This document shows positions 34,158 through 44,923 of a DNA stretch of 64,000 nt, one piece after another. Source of the DNA: Burkholderiales bacterium JOSHI_001 (GTDB lineage Bacteria; Pseudomonadota; Gammaproteobacteria; Burkholderiales; Burkholderiaceae_C); contig CM001438.1 of the NCBI GenBank assembly GCA_000244995.1, positions 4,178,090 through 4,242,089 of the forward strand. Reading direction: 5' to 3'. A model generated the notes under the pieces. It saw only the letters and a list, made by a program, of their open reading frames with translations. It was not told where the DNA came from and did no database searches. The first letter of the stretch is position 1. Every line of letters starts with the position of its first letter. Both the position numbers and the translations under genes were made by a program.

Positions 34158-35096
34158 TCAGGCCCGGCCGTCGGCCGGGGCCACCCAGTCGGCCCAGTCA
34201 CGCGGCCGAAGGAATTGTTCGTACAAGCGCGCCTCGGCGGTGCCGGGCGCAGGCTGCCAGTCGTAGCGCCATTTCACCAGCGGCGGCATGCTCATCAGGA
34301 TGCTTTCGGTGCGCCCGCCCGACTGCAGGCCGAAATGCGTGCCGCGGTCGAACACCAGGTTGAACTCCACGTAGCGGCCACGCCGGTAGGCCTGGAAATC
34401 GCGCTCGCGCTCGCCATAGTGGGCGCCTCGGCGGCGTTCGGCAATGGGCGCATAGGCCGGGATGAAGGCATTGCCCACCGCCTGCATCATGGCAAAGCTC
34501 TGGTCGAAGCCCAGTTCGCTGAAATCGTCGAAGAACACGCCGCCGATGCCGCGCGGTTCGTTGCGGTGCTTCAGAAAGAAGTATTCGTCGCACCACTGCT
34601 TGAAGCGCGGGTACAGCGTGGGGCCGAAGGGCGCCAGCGCGTCGCGGCAGCAGCGGTGAAAGTGCGCGGCGTCCTCCTCGTAGCCGTAGTAGGGCGTCAG
34701 GTCCATGCCACCGCCGAACCACACCACCGGCTCCTTGCCCGCAGGCAGCGCGGCGAACATGCGCACGTTCATGTGCACCGTGGGCACGTAGGGGTTGCGC
34801 GGGTGGAACACCAGCGAAACACCCAGTGCTTCAAAGGCCGCACCGGCCAGTTCGGGCCGGTGCTGGGTGGCCGAAGGCGGCAGCGCGGTGCCCTTCACAT
34901 GGCTGAAGTTGCAGCCGCCGCGCTCCAGCAGGCCGCCTTGTTCCACCAGGCGCGTGCGGCCATCGCCCTGCAGCTTGTCGCCCGGCGCGCGGGTCCAGGC
35001 GTCGGTGGCAAAGGGCTGGCCGTCCAGGCGTTCGAAGGTTTCGACGATGCGGTGCTGCAGGTCCAGCAGGTAGCTGCGAACGGCTTCAATGTTCAT
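34158..35096 (-). CDS. hemF: oxygen-dependent coproporphyrinogen III oxidase
   Basis: Converts coproporphyrinogen III to protoporphyrinogen IX in haem synthesis, using O2. 312 residues (E. coli 299). Motifs are [50 protein letters not shown] and [20 protein letters not shown] 35096 overlaps the stop of the acyltransferase gene by four bases (ATGA). Confidence 0.97.
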   Translation of the reverse strand: MNIEAVRSYLLDLQHRIVETFERLDGQPFATDAWTRAPGDKLQGDGRTRLVEQGGLLERGGCNFSHVKGTALPPSATQHRPELAGAAFEALGVSLVFHPRNPYVPTVHMNVRMFAALPAGKEPVVWFGGGMDLTPYYGYEEDAAHFHRCCRDALAPFGPTLYPRFKQWCDEYFFLKHRNEPRGIGGVFFDDFSELGFDQSFAMMQAVGNAFIPAYAPIAERRRGAHYGERERDFQAYRRGRYVEFNLVFDRGTHFGLQSGGRTESILMSMPPLVKWRYDWQPAPGTAEARLYEQFLRPRDWADWVAPADGRA

Positions 35097-35737
35097 CAGG
35101 TCGCTTTCCGGGGAAGTACGCGCACCGGCGCGGCGCGCTCGGGGTGTTTGCCGCGATGGTGCCCGATGTGGCTTGCAATGGCCTGCATGTCGGACTCCAG
35201 GTGGCCCGACAGGCGCAGGCAGGCCACCACACCAATCCAGCGTTCGGCGTAGTTGATGGTCACCAGCGCCAGCGGCACGCCGGCCTGCGTGGCCACGTGG
35301 TGGAAGCCGGTGTGCCAGCCTTCGCTGTAGCCGCGGGTGCCTTCGGGCGTCATGCCCAACCAGCGGAATTCGCCCTTGGCCCGGGCCGCGCGCAGTGCAT
35401 CGGCCATCTGCGCCACATGACCGGCCGTGGCACTGCGGTCCGCCCCGGCGCCGCCCACGCGGCGCAGCAACCAGCCCAGCAGCGGCTTGCGCAGCATGGC
35501 ATCGGGCACCAGGAAGTTCACCGGCATGCCGCTGGCCCATTTGCCCAGCACCACGAAAACAAAGTCCCAGTAGGAGGTGTGGGGCGAAAAGACCATCAGC
35601 CCCTGGCGAGCGGGCAGGCCGTCGAAGCGGATGTGCCAACCCATGGCCTTCAACATCGCCAGCGCTGCCGGTCGGCCCTGCACCCGCACTGGGCGCTGGG
35701 CCAGCACCTGCGCGGTGCCGTCAGTGTTTGATGGCAC
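35096..35737 (-). CDS. PlsC-like lysophospholipid acyltransferase family protein
   Basis: A 213-residue acyltransferase-fold protein. Block I is HTSYWD (HX4D) in [14 protein letters not shown] and the acceptor-binding block is [12 protein letters not shown]. No membrane anchor is obvious. Start is uncertain: GTG 35737 overlaps the purD stop by 17 nt and GTG 35707 is possible. It is embedded between purD and hemF, a usual position in Burkholderiales. Confidence 0.88.
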   Translation of the reverse strand: MPSNTDGTAQVLAQRPVRVQGRPAALAMLKAMGWHIRFDGLPARQGLMVFSPHTSYWDFVFVVLGKWASGMPVNFLVPDAMLRKPLLGWLLRRVGGAGADRSATAGHVAQMADALRAARAKGEFRWLGMTPEGTRGYSEGWHTGFHHVATQAGVPLALVTINYAERWIGVVACLRLSGHLESDMQAIASHIGHHRGKHPERAAPVRVLPRKAT

Positions 35738-37001
35738 GGTGGCCGATGTCACGGCGGTACTGCATGCCGTCGAACTGGATGCCGCGCAGGTGCTCGTAGG
35801 CGCGCTGCTGGGCCAGCTTGGCCGATTCGCCCAAGGCGGTGACACACAGCACACGGCCCCCGGTGGTGAGCAACTGACCGTCTTTCAAGGTGGTGCCGGC
35901 GTGGAACACCACCGCGTCGTCGGCGTCCAGCGGCAGGCCGGTGACGGCGTCGCCCTTGCGCGGGTTGTCGGGGTAGCCGTGTGCAGCCATCACCACGCCC
36001 AGCGAGAAGCGGCGGTCCCACTGCATCTCGGCCTGGTCCAGGGTGCCGCTGGTGGCGTGCATCAGCACGTCCACCAGGTCGCTTTTCAGCCGCATCAGGA
36101 TGGCCTGGGCCTCGGGGTCGCCCAGGCGGGCGTTGAATTCCACCGTGCGGGCCCGGCCCTGGGCGTCGATCATCAGCCCGGCGTACAGGAAGCCGGTGAA
36201 GGGCATGCCGTCCTTGGCCAGGCCGGCCACGGTGGGACCGATGATTTCGCGCATGACCCGCGCATGCACGTCGGGCGTGACCACCGGCGCGGGCGAATAC
36301 GCGCCCATGCCGCCGGTGTTGGGGCCGGTGTCGCCGTCGCCGATGCGCTTGTGGTCCTGGCTGGTGGCCAGCGCCAGCACGTGCACACCGTCGCACACCA
36401 CGATGAAGCTGGCTTCTTCGCCCTGCATGAATTCTTCGATCACCACCCGCGCGCCCCCGGCGTTGTGGGTGACACCCAGCTTGTTGTCCAGCAGCATGAA
36501 GTCGATGGCTTCGTGCGCTTGCGCCAGGGTCATGGCCACGACCACGCCCTTGCCGGCGGCCAGGCCGTCGGCCTTGATCACGATGGGCGCACCCTGCCGG
36601 TCCACATAGGCATGGGCCGCGGCGGCATCGGCAAAGGTTTCATAGGCCGCCGTGGGGATGGCGTGGCGCTTCATGAACTCTTTGGCGAAGGCCTTGGAAC
36701 TTTCCATCTGCGCCGCCGCTTTCGTGGGGCCGAAGATGCGCAGGCCCCGGCTGCGGAACAGGTCCACCACGCCGGCCGACAGCGGGGCCTCGGGACCCAC
36801 CACGGTCAGGCCGATCTTTTCCTTCTCGGCGAAGTCGGCCCATTCGGCGGGGCTGTTCAGCGCCAGGTTCACCAACCGGCTGTCGCGCGCGGTGCCGCCG
36901 TTGCCCGGCGCCACGTACACCTGCTGCACCTTGGGGCTTTGCGCCAGCTTCCAGGCCAGGGCGTGCTCGCGGCCACCGCCGCCAATCACCAGGATCTTCA
37001 T
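35721..37001 (-). CDS. purD: phosphoribosylamine-glycine ligase
   Basis: Second enzyme of de novo purine synthesis: joins phosphoribosylamine and glycine using ATP. 426 residues, the normal length. ATP-grasp features are [46 protein letters not shown] and [18 protein letters not shown] overlaps the yebC stop by four bases. Confidence 0.98.
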   Translation of the reverse strand: MKILVIGGGGREHALAWKLAQSPKVQQVYVAPGNGGTARDSRLVNLALNSPAEWADFAEKEKIGLTVVGPEAPLSAGVVDLFRSRGLRIFGPTKAAAQMESSKAFAKEFMKRHAIPTAAYETFADAAAAHAYVDRQGAPIVIKADGLAAGKGVVVAMTLAQAHEAIDFMLLDNKLGVTHNAGGARVVIEEFMQGEEASFIVVCDGVHVLALATSQDHKRIGDGDTGPNTGGMGAYSPAPVVTPDVHARVMREIIGPTVAGLAKDGMPFTGFLYAGLMIDAQGRARTVEFNARLGDPEAQAILMRLKSDLVDVLMHATSGTLDQAEMQWDRRFSLGVVMAAHGYPDNPRKGDAVTGLPLDADDAVVFHAGTTLKDGQLLTTGGRVLCVTALGESAKLAQQRAYEHLRGIQFDGMQYRRDIGHRAIKH

Positions 37002-37723
37002 TCCGAAAGCTCAGCGTTGTGGAAGACGTCCTGCGTGTCGTCCAGGTCTTCCAGCACGTCCAGCAGCTTCTGCATCCGGGCGGCGTCATCACCGGCCAGG
37101 GCCACGGTGTTCTCGGCGCGCATGGTCACTTCAGCCACCTCGGGCTTCAGGCCGGCGGCTTCCAGCGCGTTCTTCACGGCTTCGAATTCGGTGGGCGGGG
37201 TCAGCACCTCGATGGCGCCGTCGTCGGCGGTGATCACGTCGTCGGCGCCGGCTTCCAGCGCCACCTCCATCACCTTGTCTTCGTTGGTGCCGGGGGCCAG
37301 GATGATCTGGCCGCAATGCTTGAACTGGAAGGACACCGACCCGTCGGTGCCCATGTTGCCGCCGTGCTTGGAAAAGGCATGGCGCACCTCGGCCACGGTG
37401 CGCACGCGGTTGTCGGTCATGGTGTCCACGATGATGGCCGCGCCGCCGATGCCGTAGCCTTCGTAGCGGATCTCTTCGTAGGACACGCCTTCCAGGTTGC
37501 CGGTGGCCTTGTCGATGTTGCGCTTGACCGTGTCCACCGGCAGGTTCACGGCCTTGGCCTTTTCAATCGCCAGGCGCAACCGCGGGTTGGCACCGGGGTC
37601 GCCGCCGCCCAAACGGGCCGCGACCATGATCTCGCGGATGACGCGGGTCCAGGCCTTGCCGCGCTTTTCGTCCTGGCGGCCCTTGCGGTGCTGGATGTTG
37701 GCCCATTTGGAATGCCCTGCCAT
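36998..37723 (-). CDS. YebC/PmpR family regulator
   Basis: A 241-residue protein starting [23 protein letters not shown], the family hallmark. Members have been described as DNA-binding regulators and, more recently, as ribosome-associated factors easing translation of difficult sequences. Acidic C-terminal patches are visible. It is the first gene of the long purD-hemF-nadD-rng series, with a TAGAAT promoter 33 nt upstream. Confidence 0.96.
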   Translation of the reverse strand: MAGHSKWANIQHRKGRQDEKRGKAWTRVIREIMVAARLGGGDPGANPRLRLAIEKAKAVNLPVDTVKRNIDKATGNLEGVSYEEIRYEGYGIGGAAIIVDTMTDNRVRTVAEVRHAFSKHGGNMGTDGSVSFQFKHCGQIILAPGTNEDKVMEVALEAGADDVITADDGAIEVLTPPTEFEAVKNALEAAGLKPEVAEVTMRAENTVALAGDDAARMQKLLDVLEDLDDTQDVFHNAELSE

Positions 37724-37756
37724 GGACGTGCGACTCCGTGCCGTGGAAAACCCGTA

Positions 37757-37762
37757 ATTCTA
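37757..37762 (-). promoter_or_regulatory. -10 box of the yebC-purD operon
   Basis: On the minus strand this reads TAGAAT in CGCTAGAATTACGG, 33 nt before the yebC ATG. It is probably the main promoter of the long minus-strand cluster. Confidence 0.5.
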
Positions 37763-37834
37763 GCGGCGCGGCCCTGGCGCCCCGATGACGGGCGCGGGCC
37801 GACCCTGCGCGGCACCCAGGTCGGCGCGCCCCCT

Positions 37835-37840
37835 TAGACT
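37835..37840 (+). promoter_or_regulatory. -10-like box of the HerA-like gene
   Basis: TAGACT, 32 nt before ATG 37873, in the divergent gap with yebC. The same hexamer precedes the LytS gene. Confidence 0.35.
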
Positions 37841-37872
37841 CGCTGCTGTCCCTTCGAGCCGGAGCGCCAGCC

Positions 37873-39456
37873 ATGCCCGATCCCCTCCTCGTTGCCCAGC
37901 ACGGCAACATCGAATGCCACCTGCTGCCCGCCCTGGCCAACCGCCATGGGCTGATCACCGGGGCCACCGGCACCGGCAAGACCATCACGCTGCAGACCCT
38001 GGCCGAGAACTTCTCCAAGATCGGCGTGCCGGTGTTCATGGCCGACGTGAAGGGCGACCTCACCGGCATCACCCAGGCCGGCAGCATCACGCCCAAGCTG
38101 GCCGCCATCCTGAAGGAACGGGGCTTGAATGAGCCCACCAGCGCGCACTGCCCGGCCACGCTGTGGGACGTGTTCGGCGACAGTGGCCACCCGGTGCGCG
38201 CCACCGTCAGCGACATGGGGCCGCTGCTGCTGTCGCGCATGCTGGCGCTGAACGAAACCCAGCAGGGCGTGTTGCAACTCGTGTTCAAAATCGCCGACGA
38301 CAACGGCCTGGCATTGCTGGACATGAAGGACCTGCGCGCCATGCTGCAGCACGTGGGCGACAACGCCAGCCAGTTCACCACCGAGTACGGCAACATCAGC
38401 GCCGCCAGCGTGGGCGCCATCCAGCGCGGGCTGCTGCAGATTGAAGAACAGGGCGGCGACCAGTTCTTTGGCGAGCCCATGCTGGACATCGGCGACTTCA
38501 TGCAGACCGTGGACGGCCAGGGGGTGATCAACATCCTCACTGCCGACAAGCTGATGAACGCGCCGCGCCTGTACGCCACCTTCCTGCTGTGGATGCTGAG
38601 CGAACTGTTCGAGAGCCTGCCCGAGGTGGGCGACCTGGAAAAGCCCAAGCTCGTCTTCTTCTTCGACGAGGCCCACCTGCTGTTCAAGGACGCCCCCGCC
38701 GCGCTGGTGGAGCGCATCGAACTGGTGGTGCGCCTGGTGCGCAGCAAGGGCGTGGGCGTGTACTTCGTGACGCAGAACCCGCTGGACGTGCCCGACACCG
38801 TGCTGGCGCAACTGGGCAACCGGGTTCAGCATGCCTTGCGCGCCTTCACCCCGCGCGACCAGAAGGCGGTGAAGGCCGCCGCCGAGACCATGCGCGCCAA
38901 CCCCCAGATCGGCGACATGGCCACCGCCATCCAGGAACTGGCGGTGGGCGAAGCGCTGGTCAGCTTCCTGGACAGCAAGGGCCGCCCGTCGGTGACCGAA
39001 CGGGTGTTCGTGCTGCCCCCGGGCAGCCAGATCGGGCCCATTACGCCCGAGCAGCGCAAGGCCTTGATCACAGGTTCGCTGGTGGCCGGCGTTTACGAGA
39101 AGACCGTGGACCGCGAAAGCGCCTACGAAAAGCTGAAGGGCCGCGCCGTGGCGTCGGCCGTCGCGCCGGCGGCACCGCGCGTGGGCAACAACAGCGGCGG
39201 CAGCCTGGCCGACGAGGCCGACCAGGCTGTTCGAAACGCCCCGGCCCCCGCCCCCGCACAGGCGGATGCAGGCGGCGGCCTGCTGGGCGGGCTGAAGGAC
39301 GTGGTGTTCGGCTCCACCGGCCCGCGCGGCGGCAAGCACGAAGGGCTGGCCGAATCGGCCGCGCGATCGGCCATGCGCAGCATCGGCTCGGCCGTGGGGC
39401 GCGAGATCATCCGCGGCGTGCTGGGTGGCATCCTGGGCGGCGGCCGGCGCCGCTAG
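37873..39456 (+). CDS. HerA-like ATPase, DUF853 family (YjgR-like)
   Basis: A 527-residue P-loop ATPase of the FtsK/HerA superfamily. Walker A is GATGTGKT (residues ~32-39) and Walker B is [47 protein letters not shown] supplies the sensor and arginine-finger regions. A low-complexity Ala/Gly/Pro linker precedes a short conserved C-terminal helix ([24 protein letters not shown]). It is not clustered with NurA, so it is the lone YjgR type of unknown role. Confidence 0.93.
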   Translation: MPDPLLVAQHGNIECHLLPALANRHGLITGATGTGKTITLQTLAENFSKIGVPVFMADVKGDLTGITQAGSITPKLAAILKERGLNEPTSAHCPATLWDVFGDSGHPVRATVSDMGPLLLSRMLALNETQQGVLQLVFKIADDNGLALLDMKDLRAMLQHVGDNASQFTTEYGNISAASVGAIQRGLLQIEEQGGDQFFGEPMLDIGDFMQTVDGQGVINILTADKLMNAPRLYATFLLWMLSELFESLPEVGDLEKPKLVFFFDEAHLLFKDAPAALVERIELVVRLVRSKGVGVYFVTQNPLDVPDTVLAQLGNRVQHALRAFTPRDQKAVKAAAETMRANPQIGDMATAIQELAVGEALVSFLDSKGRPSVTERVFVLPPGSQIGPITPEQRKALITGSLVAGVYEKTVDRESAYEKLKGRAVASAVAPAAPRVGNNSGGSLADEADQAVRNAPAPAPAQADAGGGLLGGLKDVVFGSTGPRGGKHEGLAESAARSAMRSIGSAVGREIIRGVLGGILGGGRRR

Positions 39457-39465
39457 GGCCGAGCG

Positions 39466-39951
39466 ATGAAAGTCATTCCTTTGGCATTGGGCGTGGTGGC
39501 GGCACTGCCGCTGTTGCTGCTGGCTGCCGGCCAACTGGGCGCACTGCAGGGCCAGGCGCCCACCGACCTGGGCCTGCGCGACGGGCGGCTGAAGGCCCCG
39601 TCCGACACGCCCAACAGCGTTTCCAGCCAGGCCGACCTGTGGCCGCGGCACCCGCAACAGGCCTATGCGCGCATCGCGCCGCTGGCGGCGCCCGACGGCG
39701 CGGCGGCCATGGTGCGGCTGAAGGCCCTGGTGGAAGCCAGCCCGGGCGCCACCGTGGTGGACTCGCGGCCCGACTACCTGTATGCCCGCTTCAGCACCCG
39801 TTGGCTGAAGTTCGTGGACGACGCCGAATTCTGGTTCGACCCCGCGGCCGGCGTGATCCAGGTGCGGTCGGCGTCGCGACTGGGGCGCAAGGACTTCGGC
39901 GTGAACCGGGCCCGGGTGGAAGGGCTGCGCGCCGGCCTGGCGGCGCGCTAG
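39466..39951 (+). CDS. DUF1499 protein
   Basis: A 161-residue protein with an N-terminal signal or anchor helix (residues 4-26) and the DUF1499 domain: RLKALVEASPGATVVDSRPDYLYARFSTRWLKFVDDAEFWFD and VIQVRSASRLGRKDFGVNRARVE. The family's function is unknown. It starts 9 nt after the HerA-like gene and is probably co-transcribed. Confidence 0.88.
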   Translation: MKVIPLALGVVAALPLLLLAAGQLGALQGQAPTDLGLRDGRLKAPSDTPNSVSSQADLWPRHPQQAYARIAPLAAPDGAAAMVRLKALVEASPGATVVDSRPDYLYARFSTRWLKFVDDAEFWFDPAAGVIQVRSASRLGRKDFGVNRARVEGLRAGLAAR

Positions 39952-40099
39952 GGCCAGCCCGGCCCGCCGGGGCCGGCATTTCGCGCTGCCAAGGCGCTGT
40001 TTCACGACCGCTTCCAGCCAGTCGTCGCCCGCCACTGGCCCGGCCCCGCCCGGGTCAGCACCATGCGCGCCATCCCTTCAAACCTGGACGGAGCGCAAC

Positions 40100-40531
40100 A
40101 TGGCCCCCAACTTCCAACCCGCCACGCTGGACCACCTGTCGCCGGCCGTGCTGATCCACCTGGTCCTGGCCGTCGGCGCCCTGGTGCTGGGCCCGCTGGC
40201 GCTGCGCGCCCGCAAGGGCTCGCGCCTGCACCGCGCCAGCGGCTACACCTGGGTGACGCTGATGCTGGGGGCGGCGCTGTCGTCGGTCTTCATCCGCGAC
40301 TTCCGCCTGCCCAACCTGGCCGGGTTCACGCCCATCCACATCCTGACCGTGGTCACCTTCGTCGGCGTCATCAGCGCGCTGGTGGCCATTGCCCGGCGCA
40401 ATGTTCAGGCCCACAAGAAGGCCATGTGGCGCGCCTACGTGGGCGGCTGCATCGGCGCCGGCGCCTTTGCGTTGATGCCCGGGCGCTACCTGGGCAGCCT
40501 GCTGTGGCACCACACGCTGGGGCTGGTATGA
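40100..40531 (+). CDS. DUF2306 membrane protein
   Basis: A 143-residue protein with four hydrophobic helices and conserved histidines (LHRASGYTWVTLM and FTPIHILTV; also AHKKAMWRAYVGG). This matches the DUF2306 family, whose His pattern hints at haem or quinone binding, unproven. ATG 40100 has GGAGCG upstream. It precedes the LytS/LytTR pair on the same strand. Confidence 0.87.
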   Translation: MAPNFQPATLDHLSPAVLIHLVLAVGALVLGPLALRARKGSRLHRASGYTWVTLMLGAALSSVFIRDFRLPNLAGFTPIHILTVVTFVGVISALVAIARRNVQAHKKAMWRAYVGGCIGAGAFALMPGRYLGSLLWHHTLGLV

Positions 40532-40632
40532 GCGGCGAGGGTTTCCCGAGCGCGAATTCCCGCTCGGCGGGACCGCGCGCAGCGCGCAGGGTGCACCAGT
40601 GAGCCGCGGCGCCCAAGGTTCGCCCGGCTGGC

Positions 40633-40638
40633 TAGACT
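40633..40638 (+). promoter_or_regulatory. -10-like box that argues for the LytS start
   Basis: TAGACT eight bases before ATG 40647. If used, the transcript is almost leaderless and the upstream GTG at 40599 cannot be the start. Confidence 0.35.
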
Positions 40639-40646
40639 GGGCCGCC

Positions 40647-41750
40647 ATGACCGCCGCCACGGCCCCGCTCGCACCGCGCACCCTGCCCCAGGTGCTGTGG
40701 GCCAACCTGCGCGTCGGGGTGCCGGTGTGCGTGTCGGTGGCGCTGTTCATCACCATGATCTTCCGCGAGCGGTGGTGGCAGAACCTGGTCTTCTCGCTGT
40801 GCATCGGGCTGTCGATCCAGGGCCTGGTGCAGTGGGGCCGCCATGTCATCACCGCCTGGCTGCGCCGACGCGGCCACGGCGGGCCGGAGCTGGACCACCT
40901 GTGGCCGGGCTGGCGCTGGATGGGGCCCTGGGTGGCGGCGGCCGCCCTGGTGGGCTATGGTTTTGGCGCCACCCTGGCCAGCGCCCTGCTGGGCCTGCCA
41001 GCGCCGCTGCACATGCTGGCCAACCCGCGGGCCCTGTTGATCGTGTTGGTCATCACCCTGGTGGCCGCGGCGATGACGACCCAGGTCTATGTGACCCGCG
41101 GCCGCCTGGCCGCCGCCGAGGCCGCGGCCCAGGCCGCGCGCCGCGCCGCGGCCGAACACCAGCTGATGCTGCTGCAAAGCCAGCTGGAGCCGCACATGCT
41201 GTTCAACACCCTGGCCAACCTGCGGGTGCTGATCGGCAGCGACCCGGCGCGCGCCCGGGACATGCTGGACCGCCTGATCGCCTTCCTGCGCGCCACGCTC
41301 AGCGCGTCGCGCGCCAGCCTGCACCCGCTGCAGGCTGAATTCGACCGCCTGGGCGACTACCTGGCGCTGATGGCGGTGCGCATGGGTCCGCGCCTGACGG
41401 CGGCTTTTCACCTGCCCGACGACCTGCGCCAGGTGCCGGTACCGCCGCTGCTGCTGCAGCCGCTGGTGGAAAACAGCATCAAGCACGGCCTGGAACCCCA
41501 GGTGGCGGGTGGGCGCATCGATGTCAGCGCCCGGCGCGAGGCCGACACCCTGGTGCTGACGGTGCGCGACACCGGCGCCGGGCTGCCAGCAGGCAGCCCG
41601 GCCAGCGATGGCTTCGGCACGGCCCAGGTGCGCGAGCGCCTGGCCACGCTGTATGGCGACCGTGCCCAGTTCCAGCTGCACCCTGCGCCCGATGGCGACG
41701 GCGGCGCGCTGGCCGAATTGAGGCTGCCGCTGGAGACTGCGAACCGATGA
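40647..41750 (+). CDS. LytS/YehU-type sensor histidine kinase
   Basis: A 367-residue inner-membrane kinase. About four hydrophobic helices occupy residues 20-150. The His_kinase box MLLQSQLEPHMLFNTLANLR has the phosphoacceptor His. The ATPase has PPLLLQPLVENSIKHGLEP and VRDTGAGLP. ATG 40647 is preferred to GTG 40599. The stop overlaps the response-regulator ATG (ATGA), so kinase and regulator are made together. Confidence 0.93.
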   Translation: MTAATAPLAPRTLPQVLWANLRVGVPVCVSVALFITMIFRERWWQNLVFSLCIGLSIQGLVQWGRHVITAWLRRRGHGGPELDHLWPGWRWMGPWVAAAALVGYGFGATLASALLGLPAPLHMLANPRALLIVLVITLVAAAMTTQVYVTRGRLAAAEAAAQAARRAAAEHQLMLLQSQLEPHMLFNTLANLRVLIGSDPARARDMLDRLIAFLRATLSASRASLHPLQAEFDRLGDYLALMAVRMGPRLTAAFHLPDDLRQVPVPPLLLQPLVENSIKHGLEPQVAGGRIDVSARREADTLVLTVRDTGAGLPAGSPASDGFGTAQVRERLATLYGDRAQFQLHPAPDGDGGALAELRLPLETANR

Positions 41751-42577
41751 ACCCCACCGCCCTCATCGCCGAAGACGAACCCCTGCTGGCCCAGGCCCTT
41801 CAGGCCGAGCTGGCCTCGCTGTGGCCCCAGCTGCAGGTGCTGGCCAGCGTGGGCGACGGGGCCAGCGCGGTGCGCGAGGCCCTGCAGCGCGCGCCGCAGG
41901 TCTGCTTCCTGGACATCCGCATGCCCGGCATGACCGGCCTGGAAGCCGCCCAGGCCCTGGCCGAGGACTGGCCGGTGCCTGGCCCGCCCTTCCCGCTGCT
42001 GGTGTTCGTGACCGCCTACGACCAGTACGCCCTGCAGGCCTTCGAGGCCCAGGCGGTGGACTACCTGGTCAAGCCGGTGGACACGCCGCGCCTGTCGGCC
42101 TGCGTGCAGCGGCTGAGAGCCCGGCTGGCCGAGCGCCTGGCCACCCCCGCCACGTCAGAGCCGGCCGCGCTGGCCACGCCGTCGCTGGAACAGACCCTGG
42201 CCCAGCTGCGCGGCCTGCTGGGCCAGGCCGGTGGCGCGGCGGCGCCTGCGGCGCGCCTGGAGGTCATCCAGGCCAGCGCGGGCAACCTGGTGCACCTGGT
42301 GCCGGTGGACGAGGTGCTGTACTTCGAAGCCGCCGACAAGTACCTGCGGGTGGTGACGGCCGACAAGGAGCACCTGATCCGACTGTCCCTGCGCGAGCTG
42401 CTGCCACAACTGGACGCGGCGAAGTTCTGGCAAGTTCACCGCAGCCTGGTGGTGCGCGCCAGTGCCATCACCACCGCGCTGCGCGACGAATCGGGCAAGG
42501 TCTTCCTCACCTTGCGCGGCCGGCCGGAAAAGCTCACCGCCAGCCGGCTGTACGCCCACCTGTTCAAGGGCATGTAG
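41747..42577 (+). CDS. LytTR response regulator
   Basis: A 276-residue regulator. The receiver domain has acidic AEDEP and phosphoacceptor Asp in CFLDIRMPGMTG, with Lys in VKPVD. A Pro/Ala linker leads to a LytTR DNA-binding domain (EVLYFEAADKYLRVVTADKEHLIR, FWQVHRSLVVRASAI). Partner of the LytS kinase. The 139 nt downstream hold a direct repeat suited to LytTR binding, so the next gene is a likely target. Confidence 0.95.
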   Translation: MNPTALIAEDEPLLAQALQAELASLWPQLQVLASVGDGASAVREALQRAPQVCFLDIRMPGMTGLEAAQALAEDWPVPGPPFPLLVFVTAYDQYALQAFEAQAVDYLVKPVDTPRLSACVQRLRARLAERLATPATSEPAALATPSLEQTLAQLRGLLGQAGGAAAPAARLEVIQASAGNLVHLVPVDEVLYFEAADKYLRVVTADKEHLIRLSLRELLPQLDAAKFWQVHRSLVVRASAITTALRDESGKVFLTLRGRPEKLTASRLYAHLFKGM

Positions 42578-42613
42578 CCCCGCGCGGCGCCGCATCTGGC
42601 GCCGTCGGGCCCG

Positions 42614-42646
42614 CGTTTCGTCCGTCCAGGCGCCGTTTTGTCGGTC
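42614..42646 (+). promoter_or_regulatory. candidate LytTR operator (direct repeat)
   Basis: CGTTTCGTCCGTC (42614-42626) and CGTTTTGTCGGTC (42634-42646) match at 11 of 13 positions and start 20 nt apart, about two helical turns. LytTR proteins bind tandem GTT-containing sites with near-21-nt periodicity. It lies about 70 nt before the 2TM gene and just after the regulator gene. Confidence 0.5.
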
Positions 42647-42716
42647 TTCGGTGGTGCCGCCAGGGGACGGCGACCACACTGCAGTCATCCCAACCGCTGC
42701 ACCGAAAGGACCCGCG

Positions 42717-43010
42717 ATGAACACCCCCCTCACCCTGGAACAACGTGCCCAACGCCGCGTGAAGCTGAAGCTGGGCTGGGGCGTGCACGCCCTGGTCTTC
42801 GTGCTGGTGAACGCCGGCCTGTGGCTGATGGCCCTGGGCGGCAACTTCGGCATGGAACACCGCCAGCCGCACTTCCTGCCGCTGTGGGGATGGGGCCTGG
42901 GCCTGGCCATCCATGGCGTGGTGACGCTGGCCAAGCTGTACGGCGAAGGCCTGTCCGAGCGCATGGTGGCCGGCGAAGTGGAACGTCTTCGCCAGCGTGA
43001 AGAGCGCTGA
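42717..43010 (+). CDS. 2TM-domain protein
   Basis: A 97-residue protein with two hydrophobic helices (about 24-45 and 55-76) and the conserved opening of the 2TM family (RRVKLKLGWGVHALVFVLVNAGLW). In other bacteria 2TM domains occur next to, or fused with, LytS/LytTR proteins. ATG 42717 has GAAAGGA upstream. It is probably a target or accessory of the two-component system just before it. Confidence 0.88.
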   Translation: MNTPLTLEQRAQRRVKLKLGWGVHALVFVLVNAGLWLMALGGNFGMEHRQPHFLPLWGWGLGLAIHGVVTLAKLYGEGLSERMVAGEVERLRQREER

Positions 43011-43052
43011 TCGACCCCGCTGTTCCGGCCCTGGGCGCCAGGGGGCGCTGCG

Positions 43053-43058
43053 TAGAAT
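43053..43058 (+). promoter_or_regulatory. -10 box of glnS
   Basis: TAGAAT in GGGGGCGCTGCGTAGAAT, 29 nt before ATG 43088. The 18-base context differs at one base from that before thrB. Confidence 0.5.
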
Positions 43059-43087
43059 GAACTGAACTGCCTGCGCCCCCTGCCCCC

Positions 43088-44887
<1,800 letters not shown>

Positions 44888-44903
44888 GCCGCCCCCGGCG
44901 CCC

Positions 44904-44923
44904 GCCGCGCGTCAGGGCGCGGC
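44904..44923. terminator. stem-loop at the glnS/M48 convergent junction
   Basis: GCCGCGC (44904-44910) pairs with GCGCGGC (44917-44923). The loop and stem contain the TGA of the M48 gene. Like the hairpin at 9319 it lacks a T-run. Confidence 0.35.

Noticed and set aside
33446..34201. Longer nadD from a start at 34201
   Set aside because: The extra residues run into the end of hemF (34158) and are Pro/Gly shadow-like; ATG 34129 suffices.
40599..40646. GTG start for the LytS kinase
   Set aside because: It lies upstream of the TAGACT box and adds non-conserved residues.
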